Assembly (NCBI RefSeq): GCF_900107795.1 | Contig: NZ_FNRL01000015.1 | Coordinates: forward strand, 66,405-130,404 | Length of the DNA stretch: 64,000 bases | DNA from: Chitinophaga terrae (ex Kim and Jung 2007) | Lineage (GTDB): Bacteria > Bacteroidota > Bacteroidia > Chitinophagales > Chitinophagaceae | Reading direction: 5' to 3' | Shown: positions 53,885 to 61,023 of the stretch, piece after piece | How positions within the stretch are numbered: position 1 is the stretch's first letter | Layout: each line of letters opens with the position of its first letter | Notes under the pieces: model-generated | The model's database searches: none | The model's input: the letters and a program-made list of their open reading frames with translations, nothing else | Told to the model about the DNA's origin: nothing | Made by a program: the position numbers and the translations under genes

Positions 53885-54613
53885 TTCCAGGCTAAAGGCT
53901 GGAAGGTCATAGCCACAATGAGAACGCCAGAAAAGGAAACCGAGTTAAATACACTGGAAAATGTAATTATCCTTCCTTTAGACGTAACCAACGACGGGCA
54001 AATTCAGTCAACGGTGCAATCGGCCATCTCCCTGGGCAATATTGACGTTGTATTAAACAATGCCGGTCATGGCTTGTTTGGCCCTATGGAAGCTGTTAAC
54101 GAGCAGCAGGTATTAAAACAGGTTAATACGAATTTTCTAGGTCCGTTAAAAATTATCCAGGCGTTCATACCATATTTCAGGGAAAAGAAAGGTGGATTGT
54201 TTATCAACACTACTTCGATAGCAGGGCTTACCGGCTTTCCCTTAAGCAGTGTCTACAATGCCACCAAATGGGCGTTAGAAGGGTTAAGCGAATGTCTGTC
54301 TATCGAATTGTCGATGTTTGGCATAGGAGTCAAAACCGTTTCGCCCAATGCTACGAAAACCAGTTTATTTACATCCGCAGACGTTGTTTCACATCCTTTA
54401 TACGATAACGTGATACAGCAGACAATGGGCGGCATACAGCAATCCAGCGACCCTATTGATATCGCAGAAGTTATTTTCACCGCGGCAACTGACGGAAAGG
54501 ATATGCTTCGCTATCCTGCCGGCGTAAAAGCACAGCAAATTTATGCAAGGCGTCTTGAGATCGGAGCTGAGGCTTCCAGGATCGAAACTACCAAATGGTT
54601 CCTTGGTTTGTAA
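53873..54613 (+). pseudogene. Short-chain dehydrogenase lacking its N-terminal Rossmann start
   Basis: The frame reads AAKLFQAKGWKVIATMRTPEK from 53873, which in intact SDR proteins follows the GxxxGIG cofactor motif; that motif and the start codon are gone. The remainder is complete: NNAGHG, the Ser in TTSIAG, and YNATKWALEG with the catalytic Tyr and Lys. An internal ATG at 53918 could still give a 231-residue product, but without the dinucleotide-binding loop it should be inactive. Confidence 0.8.
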
Positions 54614-54882
54614 ACCTGTCTGACTTTCGAATTGCCGTTGCAACCGGCAAGCGTTTTGGGCTAAAGCTCGAAACGTTTTTTATGTTGGTGTTCATTAAGG
54701 TAAATCCCACCATTATCCCGTCTTTTTAACCCGCAATTTATATTCTACCTATTATAAAATGTTACTATAGTGGCTGGTATCCTATAGCATTTAACAGCAA
54801 AATGTAAGGCGATTCATCCATTTTTCTTAAATTACGTAGCGATTCCGATCTTAATCAACCTATACTAATATTCCTGTGGCAT
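54614..54882. other. Intergenic, nothing recognised
   Basis: AT-rich spacer that should hold the promoter of the LuxR-PAS gene. No hairpin with T-run or palindrome was seen. Confidence 0.4.
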
Positions 54883-55641
54883 ATGGAACAACCTTTTTTT
54901 GATAATGCCAGGGCAATGTGGCGACTGTTTAACGGCGAGCCCCCTTCTACTACCTATTTCCTCGATGCATCCTTTTACAAGAAAATGATGGATGCCTTCC
55001 AGATCGGGGAATACTACTTCTTCATTTTTAATTTTAGCACGATCGAATTTGATTACATAAGCGCTGAAGTGTATAACATTCTTGGCTACCGGGATAACGA
55101 AGTTACTGCACGGCAAATACTGGAGGCAATTCATCCTGATGACAGGGAGCATTTCCTGCGTTTTGAACAGGATTATGGGAAGTTTATTGCAACACTACCC
55201 AGGGAAAAGATCAATAAATATAAGCTGAGATATGATTTCAGGATACGTCATAAAAACGGCAAATACAGGCGCATTCTGCATCAAACAATGATCATCGATC
55301 ATGATGATCGCGATTTCCTGCATAGTATCTGCGTACACACGGATATAACCTTTTTAAAGAAGCATAATATACCTCAATTCGCTATCGTAGGGTACGACGG
55401 GGAGCCAAGTTATTACTTTAAAGATTTTTATCCGGTTAAGCGTTGCGATTCTGTATTCGAGTTGAGTGAGCGGGAACAGGAAGTACTGGAATGTCTTCTA
55501 TTAGGCAAATCATCGAGGGAAATAGCCGAATTATTTTTCGTCAGTCAACATACCGTAAATACGCACAGAAAACATATCCTGGCAAAAACAGGATGCAGGA
55601 ATATCCAGGAATTAATGACTAAACACCAGCGGCTGGAGTAA
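54883..55641 (+). CDS. PAS-LuxR transcription regulator
   Basis: 252 residues. A PAS3-like sensor domain covers about 35-155, with FDYISAEVYNILGY, IHPDDREHFLRFE and YDFRIRHKNGKYRRILHQ; a LuxR/GerE helix-turn-helix occupies 185-245 (LSEREQEVLECLLLGKSSREIAELFFVSQHTVNTHRKHIL, quoted in parts). No transmembrane segment, so it senses a cytoplasmic signal. It converges with a clear paralogue; the stop codons are 2 bp apart. Confidence 0.88.
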   Translation: MEQPFFDNARAMWRLFNGEPPSTTYFLDASFYKKMMDAFQIGEYYFFIFNFSTIEFDYISAEVYNILGYRDNEVTARQILEAIHPDDREHFLRFEQDYGKFIATLPREKINKYKLRYDFRIRHKNGKYRRILHQTMIIDHDDRDFLHSICVHTDITFLKKHNIPQFAIVGYDGEPSYYFKDFYPVKRCDSVFELSEREQEVLECLLLGKSSREIAELFFVSQHTVNTHRKHILAKTGCRNIQELMTKHQRLE

Positions 55642-55643
55642 GT

Positions 55644-56417
55644 TTATGCACCTGCCAATAACTGCTGTAAAGACCTGCACTGTTGTTTCTTTAGAATATT
55701 CTTGCGGTGATTGTTTATAGTGTAAACACTTACATTCAGCATCTCCGCCATCTCTTTACTTTTCTTCCCCTGCCTTATCAGGTCGAAAATGGCCTGTTCT
55801 TTCCTGGTTAATGGTTGTTTAACAGGCGGCTTATACTCGGGGCAAATTTCTTCCTGGTAGATAGACCTGGCTCCATTCATCCCGATAAATGCAATTTCGG
55901 GCGTACCTGTTTTCTTCAGGTGACTGATATCTGAATGAACGCATAGCGTCCGGTAGATCTCTTTCTCATTTGTGTATTGCAGGATGCTGACCTGGTGAAG
56001 GATCCGGATATATTTTCCCTTTTTATTCATCACCCTGAAATCGTAACTCAGTTTGTATTTCGTAAAATCTTCTACAGGTAAGGTTTTAACGAAATCTCTG
56101 TACTGTTTTTCATACCGTAAGAAATATGGCCTGTCATCCGGGTGAATTCTTTCCAGGTAATACCGGGTATCGATGGTATTGTCAAAACCCAAGACATCCT
56201 TAATATCGGGGCTTAAATAATCGAACTCGGCTTCTTTTACATTGAATACAAAATAATAAACTTTCTCCGGTAGAAAGTACCGGAATATCTCCTTGTAAAG
56301 TTCTATTTGAATTGCCTCAAACGCCTCTGCAGGAAGAGAGCTACTGTAGCGCATCCAAATGTCTTTAGCCTTGTTATGAAATTCCGATTGGCTGTTTTCT
56401 TTCTTTATTGATAACAT
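55644..56417 (-). CDS. PAS-LuxR transcription regulator, paralogue of the convergent gene
   Basis: 257 residues from the ATG at 56417. Same architecture as its neighbour: a PAS domain with FDYLSPDIKDVLGF, IHPDDRPYFLRYE and YDFRVMNKKGKYIRILHQ, then a LuxR HTH with LTRKEQAIFDLIRQGKKSKEMAEML. The two proteins align along their whole length, so the tail-to-tail pair arose by an inverted duplication or by separate capture. Signal unknown. Confidence 0.88.
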   Translation of the reverse strand: MLSIKKENSQSEFHNKAKDIWMRYSSSLPAEAFEAIQIELYKEIFRYFLPEKVYYFVFNVKEAEFDYLSPDIKDVLGFDNTIDTRYYLERIHPDDRPYFLRYEKQYRDFVKTLPVEDFTKYKLSYDFRVMNKKGKYIRILHQVSILQYTNEKEIYRTLCVHSDISHLKKTGTPEIAFIGMNGARSIYQEEICPEYKPPVKQPLTRKEQAIFDLIRQGKKSKEMAEMLNVSVYTINNHRKNILKKQQCRSLQQLLAGA

Positions 56418-56542
56418 TGGCAAGGGCTTTTTCAGGTAGTAATTTAGCGTTTTTTCTTTGTCCGTTTTATTGCTGAAAAATCATTATTAGTAGCTATTGT
56501 TTGATGTTCTTCTTCTTACTACCTATTCATTATTGTTTTCCA

Positions 56543-56806
56543 CTACCTGTATTTGCCCTCACCTCCGTTGATCAACGCCGCCAATGCTATCTTGAGGCCT
56601 ATCCTCTTCTGCCTGAAAATCTCATTTCTTTGATAAAAAGAGCCGGCATTGAGGTTAAATACTGTGGCTACTCTGTTGGCAATGAAAGGCGTCATGAGAT
56701 CCTGCACATCAAACAGGAAATCCGGTTCCTGCATGGGAAGTTTACTGGTAATATAAAAATCCGGAAAATGAACATGCGAGGTTAGGAATATTATATGCAT
56801 TTGCAT
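56543..56806 (-). CDS. Hypothetical small protein whose start lies in a palindrome
   Basis: 87 codons from an ATG at 56806 inside the first of two TTATATG palindromes. The last 60 residues look protein-like (DFLFDVQDLMTPFIANRVATV, then FRQKRIGLKIALAALI), but no family is recognised. A 94-codon frame on the opposite strand overlaps it fully, and at most one is real. The palindromes favour the minus-strand gene. It may itself be truncated. Confidence 0.35.
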   Translation of the reverse strand: MQMHIIFLTSHVHFPDFYITSKLPMQEPDFLFDVQDLMTPFIANRVATVFNLNAGSFYQRNEIFRQKRIGLKIALAALINGGEGKYR

Positions 56807-56850
56807 ATAATTCTTTATAACTCAACCTATTTATATGCAATTACATATAA
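56791..56850. promoter_or_regulatory. Twin palindromes TTATATGC...GCATATAA
   Basis: A perfect 8-bp inverted repeat at 56791-56810 (spacer 4) and a 7-bp one with the same arms at 56831-56850 (spacer 6), 40 bp centre to centre. They look like a dimeric repressor's operators. The first overlaps the start codon of the minus-strand ORF at 56806; the second points toward the AbiE-like remnants on the right. Confidence 0.6.
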
Positions 56851-56940
56851 TACTGGATTTTATTTGGTAATTAGCTAAACGCAAACCGGACCAGGTTTTA
56901 CTGCAAAACAAGGGAATACGATAGGACTAATACCCGATAA

Positions 56941-57099
56941 AAAGGGGACGTTCTATTATATGAGAAGTTCTGGCAGGAGCCAACAGTACCTCCATTGCTA
57001 GTCTATGCCGATCTACTTATAACCGACGATCCTCGGTGCATTGAAACAGCGAAATTAATTTATGACACACACTTAAAAGTTCATATTGAAGCAGCTTAG
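56941..57099 (+). pseudogene. C-terminal remnant of an AbiEi-like antitoxin
   Basis: 53 codons directly after a TAA. EKFWQEPTVPPLLVYADLLI and the following DDPRCIETAKLIYD correspond to the end of the antitoxin that precedes AbiEii-like nucleotidyltransferases in many Bacteroidota, where the motif is P(L/V)LVYADL....DPR..ETA. The N-terminal DNA-binding part is absent. Its stop overlaps the TTG start of the next frame, as expected for the pair. Confidence 0.65.
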
Positions 57100-57511
57100 C
57101 CTTGAGCATCTAAAAGAAGTCCTCGATGTATTGGAGGAAGTTTTTGCAGAACTGAATATAGACTTTTACATGATTGGCGCAATTGCGAAGGAATATTGGT
57201 ATACCCGGGGAAACAAACGAATGCGCCAAACTAAAGATGTAGACTTTGCCATTTTTGTTGCCAGTTATGAAGAATATAAGGCAGTACGTAATCGTCTAAA
57301 AGATCATCATTTTGTGGACACACGGGAGAACGCATTTGTTATGATTAGCCCACCAGGGTATTCACGAAAGCCATTGATGAAGAACGGAGCTACACAAAAG
57401 AGTGGATGGAGGAAAACAATTATAATTCAGATGTCCGTCCTGCAAGAAAGCCAGGAAAAATCTCGGCTTCTGACAAAATCGATTCAACACGTAGCATTTT
57501 TGACGATATAG
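57086..57511 (+). pseudogene. AbiEii-like nucleotidyltransferase truncated and fused to duplicated DNA
   Basis: From a TTG at 57086, residues 1-90 are a nucleotidyltransferase start: MIGAIAKEYW, then RQTKDVDFAIFV carrying the two metal-binding Asp residues. At 57361 homology stops where the 187-bp direct repeat copy A begins, read out of frame, so the last 50 residues are meaningless. The gene is therefore broken after about one third of its length. Confidence 0.75.
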
Positions 57512-57548
57512 ACGAATAATGGCGAAAAGATTTCTGAGCAAATCCTGT
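57362..57548 (+). repeat. 187-bp direct repeat, copy A
   Basis: Identical to 59365-59551 except for one base (GAC versus GAG in the TTCTGA(C/G)AAAATCG segment). In copy A it is joined on the left to the truncated nucleotidyltransferase and on the right to unrelated DNA with a GGCT...AGCC hairpin. The two copies are exactly 2003 bp apart and flank the Fic gene. Confidence 0.95.
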
Positions 57549-57601
57549 GCAAATGAAAAAAAGGCTCTCAACCGTTATCCGTTGAAAGCCTTTCTAGTTC
57601 T

Positions 57602-57645
57602 GCTCCCCCTGCTGGACGATTATCTAACCAACTCGTAGAGGATTT
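57602..57645 (-). pseudogene. Decayed partial copy of tRNA-Asn
   Basis: GCTCCCCCTGCTGGAC at 57602-57617 is identical to the 3' end of the intact tRNA-Asn at 60843-60858 (plus-strand view). It continues with TCTAACCAACT and GAGGA at 57623-57642, which match the D-arm and 5' end. The anticodon arm and half the T-arm are deleted. Confidence 0.7.
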
Positions 57646-57786
57646 ACTGGCGATTGCCGATCTGCCGGAGTGAGGTTTTTGAGAGCTGATAAGTCCTCTT
57701 TCAGTTTAAAATAAGATGAATTACCGTACTATAAGTACCAAAAAATAAACACAAATAAACCAATTCTAAGATATTTCCTATTTCGT

Positions 57787-57857
57787 GAGCCGAATAACTT
57801 AGCTAATCGGCTCATTTTTTTATTATATTTGAGCCGAATATATGGTATAATCGGCTC
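57787..57857. promoter_or_regulatory. Twin palindromes upstream of fic
   Basis: Two inverted repeats with identical arms GAGCCGAATA and TAATCGGCTC around different 7-bp spacers, at 57787-57813 and 57831-57857, 44 bp centre to centre, about four helical turns. The second abuts the fic start codon at 57858, so a bound repressor would block both transcription and the ribosome site. The first is followed by a T7 run and might also act as a terminator hairpin. Confidence 0.75.
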
Positions 57858-58979
57858 ATGGCAACATACAATTGGCAACATAAAGACTGGCCCAGATTCA
57901 AATACTCGCTCGACGGAGTGGAGGATGAATTGCTTTTATTTTCCGAAAAGGTAGGCCGGGTGTCAGGCATTCTTGAGGGACTGCCTGAAGAAACCAGGCA
58001 GGAGGCCATCGTTGACGTCATCCTGGCCGAAGCGATCAAGACTTCCGAAATCGAGGGAGAATACCCAAGCCGGAAAGACGTGTTATCTTCTATACGCAAA
58101 AACCTGGGGCTGCATCACAGTCCCGAGTTCATAAAGGATAAGTCCGCTGCGGGGTTAGGAGAACTGATGATCGATATTCGGAAAACGTTCAAGGAGCCTC
58201 TAACAGAAGAAAAGTTGTTTGCATGGCATAAAATGCTGCTCGGAGAACACAAGAGGATTGAAGTAGGAACGTGGAGAACACACGAAGAGCCGATGCAGGT
58301 AATATCGGGGGCTATGGGTAAGGAAAAGGTGCATTTTGAAGCGCCCCCATCTTCACAAGTACCAAAGGAAATGAAAGCGTTTGTAGAATGGTTTAACGAC
58401 ACAGGGCCCGGGGGTAAGAGCGAAATCAGGAAAGCGCCGATTCGATCTGCAATCGCCCACTTGTATTTTGAAACGATCCATCCTTTTGAAGATGGTAACG
58501 GGAGGATCGGCCGTGCTATTGCGGAAAAAGCATTGTCTCAAACGATAGGCCGACCCGTCATGCTAAGCCTGTCCAAAACAATTGAGGCGAATAAAAAAGA
58601 CTATTACGCATCGCTTGAACGAGCGCAGCAATCAAACGAAGTAACGCTTTGGGTAGAGTATTTCGTAAGAGTATCCCTGGATGCGCAAATTGAAGCGGAA
58701 ACCCAAATAGACTTTACGTTGAAGAAAACGAAGTTTTTTGATCGTTTCAAAGATAAGCTGAATGATCGTCAGCTTGCCGTTATCAGGAGAATGTTGGAAG
58801 AAGGCGCGAAAGGTTTTGAAGGTGGAATGAATGCCCGAAAATATATTGGGATCACTAAAACGTCAAAGGCCACCGCAACAAGAGATATGCAGCAGCTTTT
58901 GGAGATTGGAGCCTTCGTTCTTGCCGGCAAAGCAGGAGGGCGTAGCACGAGCTACCAGGTGAATTTATCCTCAAGCTAG
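57858..58979 (+). CDS. Fic family protein (AMP-transferase type) with inhibitory motif
   Basis: 373 residues. The N-terminal DUF4172-like region (1-90) carries the Fic inhibitory motif TSEIEG at 62-67, whose Glu blocks the active site until relieved. The Fic core holds HPFEDGNGRIGR at 208-219, with the catalytic His208 and the anion-binding Asn-Gly-Arg. The C-terminal 90 residues form a winged helix (TKTSKATATRDMQQLLEIGA), so the protein may bind its own operator. Fic enzymes transfer AMP to Ser, Thr or Tyr of target proteins such as gyrase or host GTPases. Class: inhibitory helix N-terminal, as in class II Fic proteins. Confidence 0.92.
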   Translation: MATYNWQHKDWPRFKYSLDGVEDELLLFSEKVGRVSGILEGLPEETRQEAIVDVILAEAIKTSEIEGEYPSRKDVLSSIRKNLGLHHSPEFIKDKSAAGLGELMIDIRKTFKEPLTEEKLFAWHKMLLGEHKRIEVGTWRTHEEPMQVISGAMGKEKVHFEAPPSSQVPKEMKAFVEWFNDTGPGGKSEIRKAPIRSAIAHLYFETIHPFEDGNGRIGRAIAEKALSQTIGRPVMLSLSKTIEANKKDYYASLERAQQSNEVTLWVEYFVRVSLDAQIEAETQIDFTLKKTKFFDRFKDKLNDRQLAVIRRMLEEGAKGFEGGMNARKYIGITKTSKATATRDMQQLLEIGAFVLAGKAGGRSTSYQVNLSSS

Positions 58980-59167
58980 TTGGAGGTTAGCTGCGATTTT
59001 CAGCGTTTCCCCTCAATCAACTGGAAATTATAGAATTTGCAACCCTGATGAACATAAAGAACAGTATGAAAGTATAAAAAGAAACCGGTGCAGCGGAAAG
59101 CAATCTATTATAGCTTTTTTCTTAGGATCGTATAAATGACGTTTATGCGTTAGAAAATGACGAAATG

Positions 59168-59522
59168 AAGGAGATTTTCACCTGCCGAAGAATATAATGA
59201 TTTAATAAAATCCACGAAAGATGAACTTATTCCAAACCTCCGCAATGTTCGTTACGAATGGCAATCGAATTTCAACAGATCTGATAATAATGCAGAAAGT
59301 TACATGGATGAATTCTTATATTCCTTGAAAATATTAGAAAGAATATATAGTGAAGACGAAAGTATCACGAAAGCCATTGATGAAGAACGGAGCTACACAA
59401 AAGAGTGGATGGAGGAAAACAATTATAATTCAGATGTCCGTCCTGCAAGAAAGCCAGGAAAAATCTCGGCTTCTGAGAAAATCGATTCAACACGTAGCAT
59501 TTTTGACGATATAGACGAATAA
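59168..59522 (+). pseudogene. Small acidic protein of unknown family, 5' end disturbed
   Basis: The safe open part is 59304-59522 (72 residues from an ATG). The same frame is open without a start codon back to about 59180 and encodes AEEYNDLIKSTKDELIPNLR, clearly protein-like. An ATG at 59165 (MKEIFT) joins it only after a one-base frameshift near 59180. So either the gene starts at 59304 or it is a longer gene broken at its 5' end. The last 53 codons lie in the 187-bp repeat copy B. The stop overlaps ATGG, the start of a lost downstream gene, which suggests it was the first gene of a pair. Confidence 0.55.
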
Positions 59523-59551
59523 TGGCGAAAAGATTTCTGAGCAAATCCTGT
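59365..59551 (+). repeat. 187-bp direct repeat, copy B
   Basis: The second copy, in what looks like its native context because the reading frame through it is intact. Immediately after its end at 59551 comes the N-terminally incomplete PAS-LuxR gene. Confidence 0.95.
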
Positions 59552-60354
59552 CAAAGCCGACCAGTTATTTCGACTTCCTGAGAAAAGTCAAGTCTCATGA
59601 CACGCCCTCATTGGATTGGCTAAAGAGGCCGTTGGTGGATACAGCCCACAACAGTCATATTCCTATGTATGGCAATCATTTTCAGTACGGCAACCCCAGC
59701 GCTTACCTACTGGACTACTCACGCCAGCAGTATCTCCATTTTGATGAAGCAGCCAGCCGGAGCCTGACAGGGTATAACAGCTCTTATCTTTTAAAAGGGG
59801 GGTTGGAAGCCGGACTTAGCTTATGGGATAAAGCGGATTTAGATGTGTATGACCAACAAGTGCTTCCGACCAACTTGAATTTTTTATCTTCCGTTCCTAT
59901 CAATGAAATTCCTGATTACTTATTCGAGTGTACTTATCGGGTAAAAACTAAAGAGGGAGACATAAAAACGGTTCTGCAAAAATCTTTCTTTTTACATTCC
60001 ATTGATGAAAAGCTACCGACGTTAGTCTGCGGCTATCTTTTCGATATCACGCCTTATAAAACGGACAATTCGGTTTTATATCGAATCCACAAGAGCGTAG
60101 GAAACGGTATATATCACCAAGTGAAGGATGACCTTTTCTTTCCTGCATATGAAGACCGGATTCTAAGCAAACGGGAGACGGAAGTATTGCAAGGATTTTG
60201 TTATCACTATTCGATCAAGCAGATTGCCGAAAAATTGCATATCAGCCCATATACCGTGAAAAACCATCTCAAAAACATTCGACGAAAAGTTGATTGTTCG
60301 GATGACGCGGAACTATACATTTACGCCAGGACAAAAGGATTACTAGGCCGATAA
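59552..60354 (+). pseudogene. PAS-LuxR regulator lacking a clear start
   Basis: The frame is open from within the repeat and carries SYFDFLRKVKSHDTPSLDW, a PAS-like domain and a good LuxR HTH near the C-terminus (LSKRETEVLQGFCYHYSIKQ, then ISPYTVKNHLKNIRRK). The first usable initiation codon is a TTG at 59611; no ATG precedes it. Its neighbours 54883-55641 and 55644-56417 have the same architecture with about 30 more N-terminal residues. The 187-bp repeat seems to have cut off the start. A shortened functional protein from TTG cannot be excluded. Confidence 0.65.
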
Positions 60355-60773
60355 TGTTGCCCGGACTGAGAAGCTGCGCCGGAAAGGTACAAGCGTATTT
60401 GGATGTTTGGGGCTAGTCCTAAAGTTAGTGCGAATATCATCTTCATAATGTAGTTTACCGCCTACTTTGTTAAAGATGGCAGTTCTGGTAATTTTCTATA
60501 AAGGCATCCCCAACTACTTCTTCTAATGCTGGTATTGTCTTAATTTTTGGCATCCTCAGAATAGAGAATTGCCCAACAAACTTTAATAAGGGTAAAACAT
60601 CGATTCCAGAGTCTTCAGTTCAAAAGCTAGCCCCGACAGTCTGGCGGGAAATACCTTATCAAAAAACGGGGGTAAAATCCGAAAATTTTCCGAAAATTTT
60701 CCGAAAATAAATAGCGAAAATCAGCGGTTTCTAACGGTATTTCGGATGTACCTCAAAATTTCCATAAAACGAC
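60355..60773. other. Intergenic region with a triple 11-bp repeat
   Basis: No ORF recognised. At 60678-60710 the 11-bp unit TCCGAAAATTT occurs three times in tandem, the last copy slightly altered. The rest looks like decayed sequence. Confidence 0.55.
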
Positions 60774-60798
60774 AAAACCCGCGACTAGCGCGGGTTTT
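60774..60798. terminator. Intrinsic terminator of tRNA-Asn
   Basis: AAAACCCGC (60774-60782) and GCGGGTTTT (60790-60798) form a perfect 9-bp stem with a 7-nt loop and A/T tracts on both sides. It lies 46 bp beyond the 3' end of the minus-strand tRNA-Asn. Confidence 0.8.
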
Positions 60799-60843
60799 AA
60801 AGTTCGTTAGCGTTCGTTAGTGTTTTGAATTTCAACGCTTTAG

Positions 60844-60917
60844 CTCCCCCTGCTGGACTTGAACCAGCGACCCTCTGATTAACAGTCAGATGCTCTAACC
60901 AACTGAGCTAAGGAGGA
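60844..60917 (-). tRNA. tRNA-Asn (GTT)
   Basis: 74 nt. Acceptor TCCTCCT/AGGGGGA, D-arm GCTC/GAGC, anticodon loop CTGTTAA with anticodon GTT in a CTGA/TCAG stem, T-arm GCTGG-TTCAAGT-CCAGC, discriminator G. CCA is not encoded. It is canonical, in contrast to the tRNAs at 33707-34036. Confidence 0.95.
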
Positions 60918-60983
60918 ATATCCCTTTTGCTTTGGGATGGCAAAAATAGGTTTTTTTACAAAAAACCGAAAAAAAGTTATAAA

Positions 60984-61009
60984 ACCCCGGATTTAAAGAG
61001 ATCCGGGGT
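60984..61009 (-). terminator. Intrinsic terminator of the GH18 gene
   Basis: ATCCGGGGT (61001-61009) and ACCCCGGAT (60984-60992) form a 9-bp stem with an 8-nt loop; on the minus strand a TTTTATAACTTTTTTT tract follows. It is 15 bp after the GH18 stop. Confidence 0.9.
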
Positions 61010-61023
61010 CTGTATCTCCATAG

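Noticed and set aside
56501..56785. 94-codon plus-strand ORF
   Set aside because: It fully overlaps the minus-strand ORF whose start lies in a palindrome, and has no recognisable features beyond a hydrophobic start.
57535..57660. Small protein starting MAKRFLSKSC in both 187-bp repeat copies
   Set aside because: The two copies diverge after ten codons into unrelated short frames, so the ATG is only the residue of a lost downstream gene.
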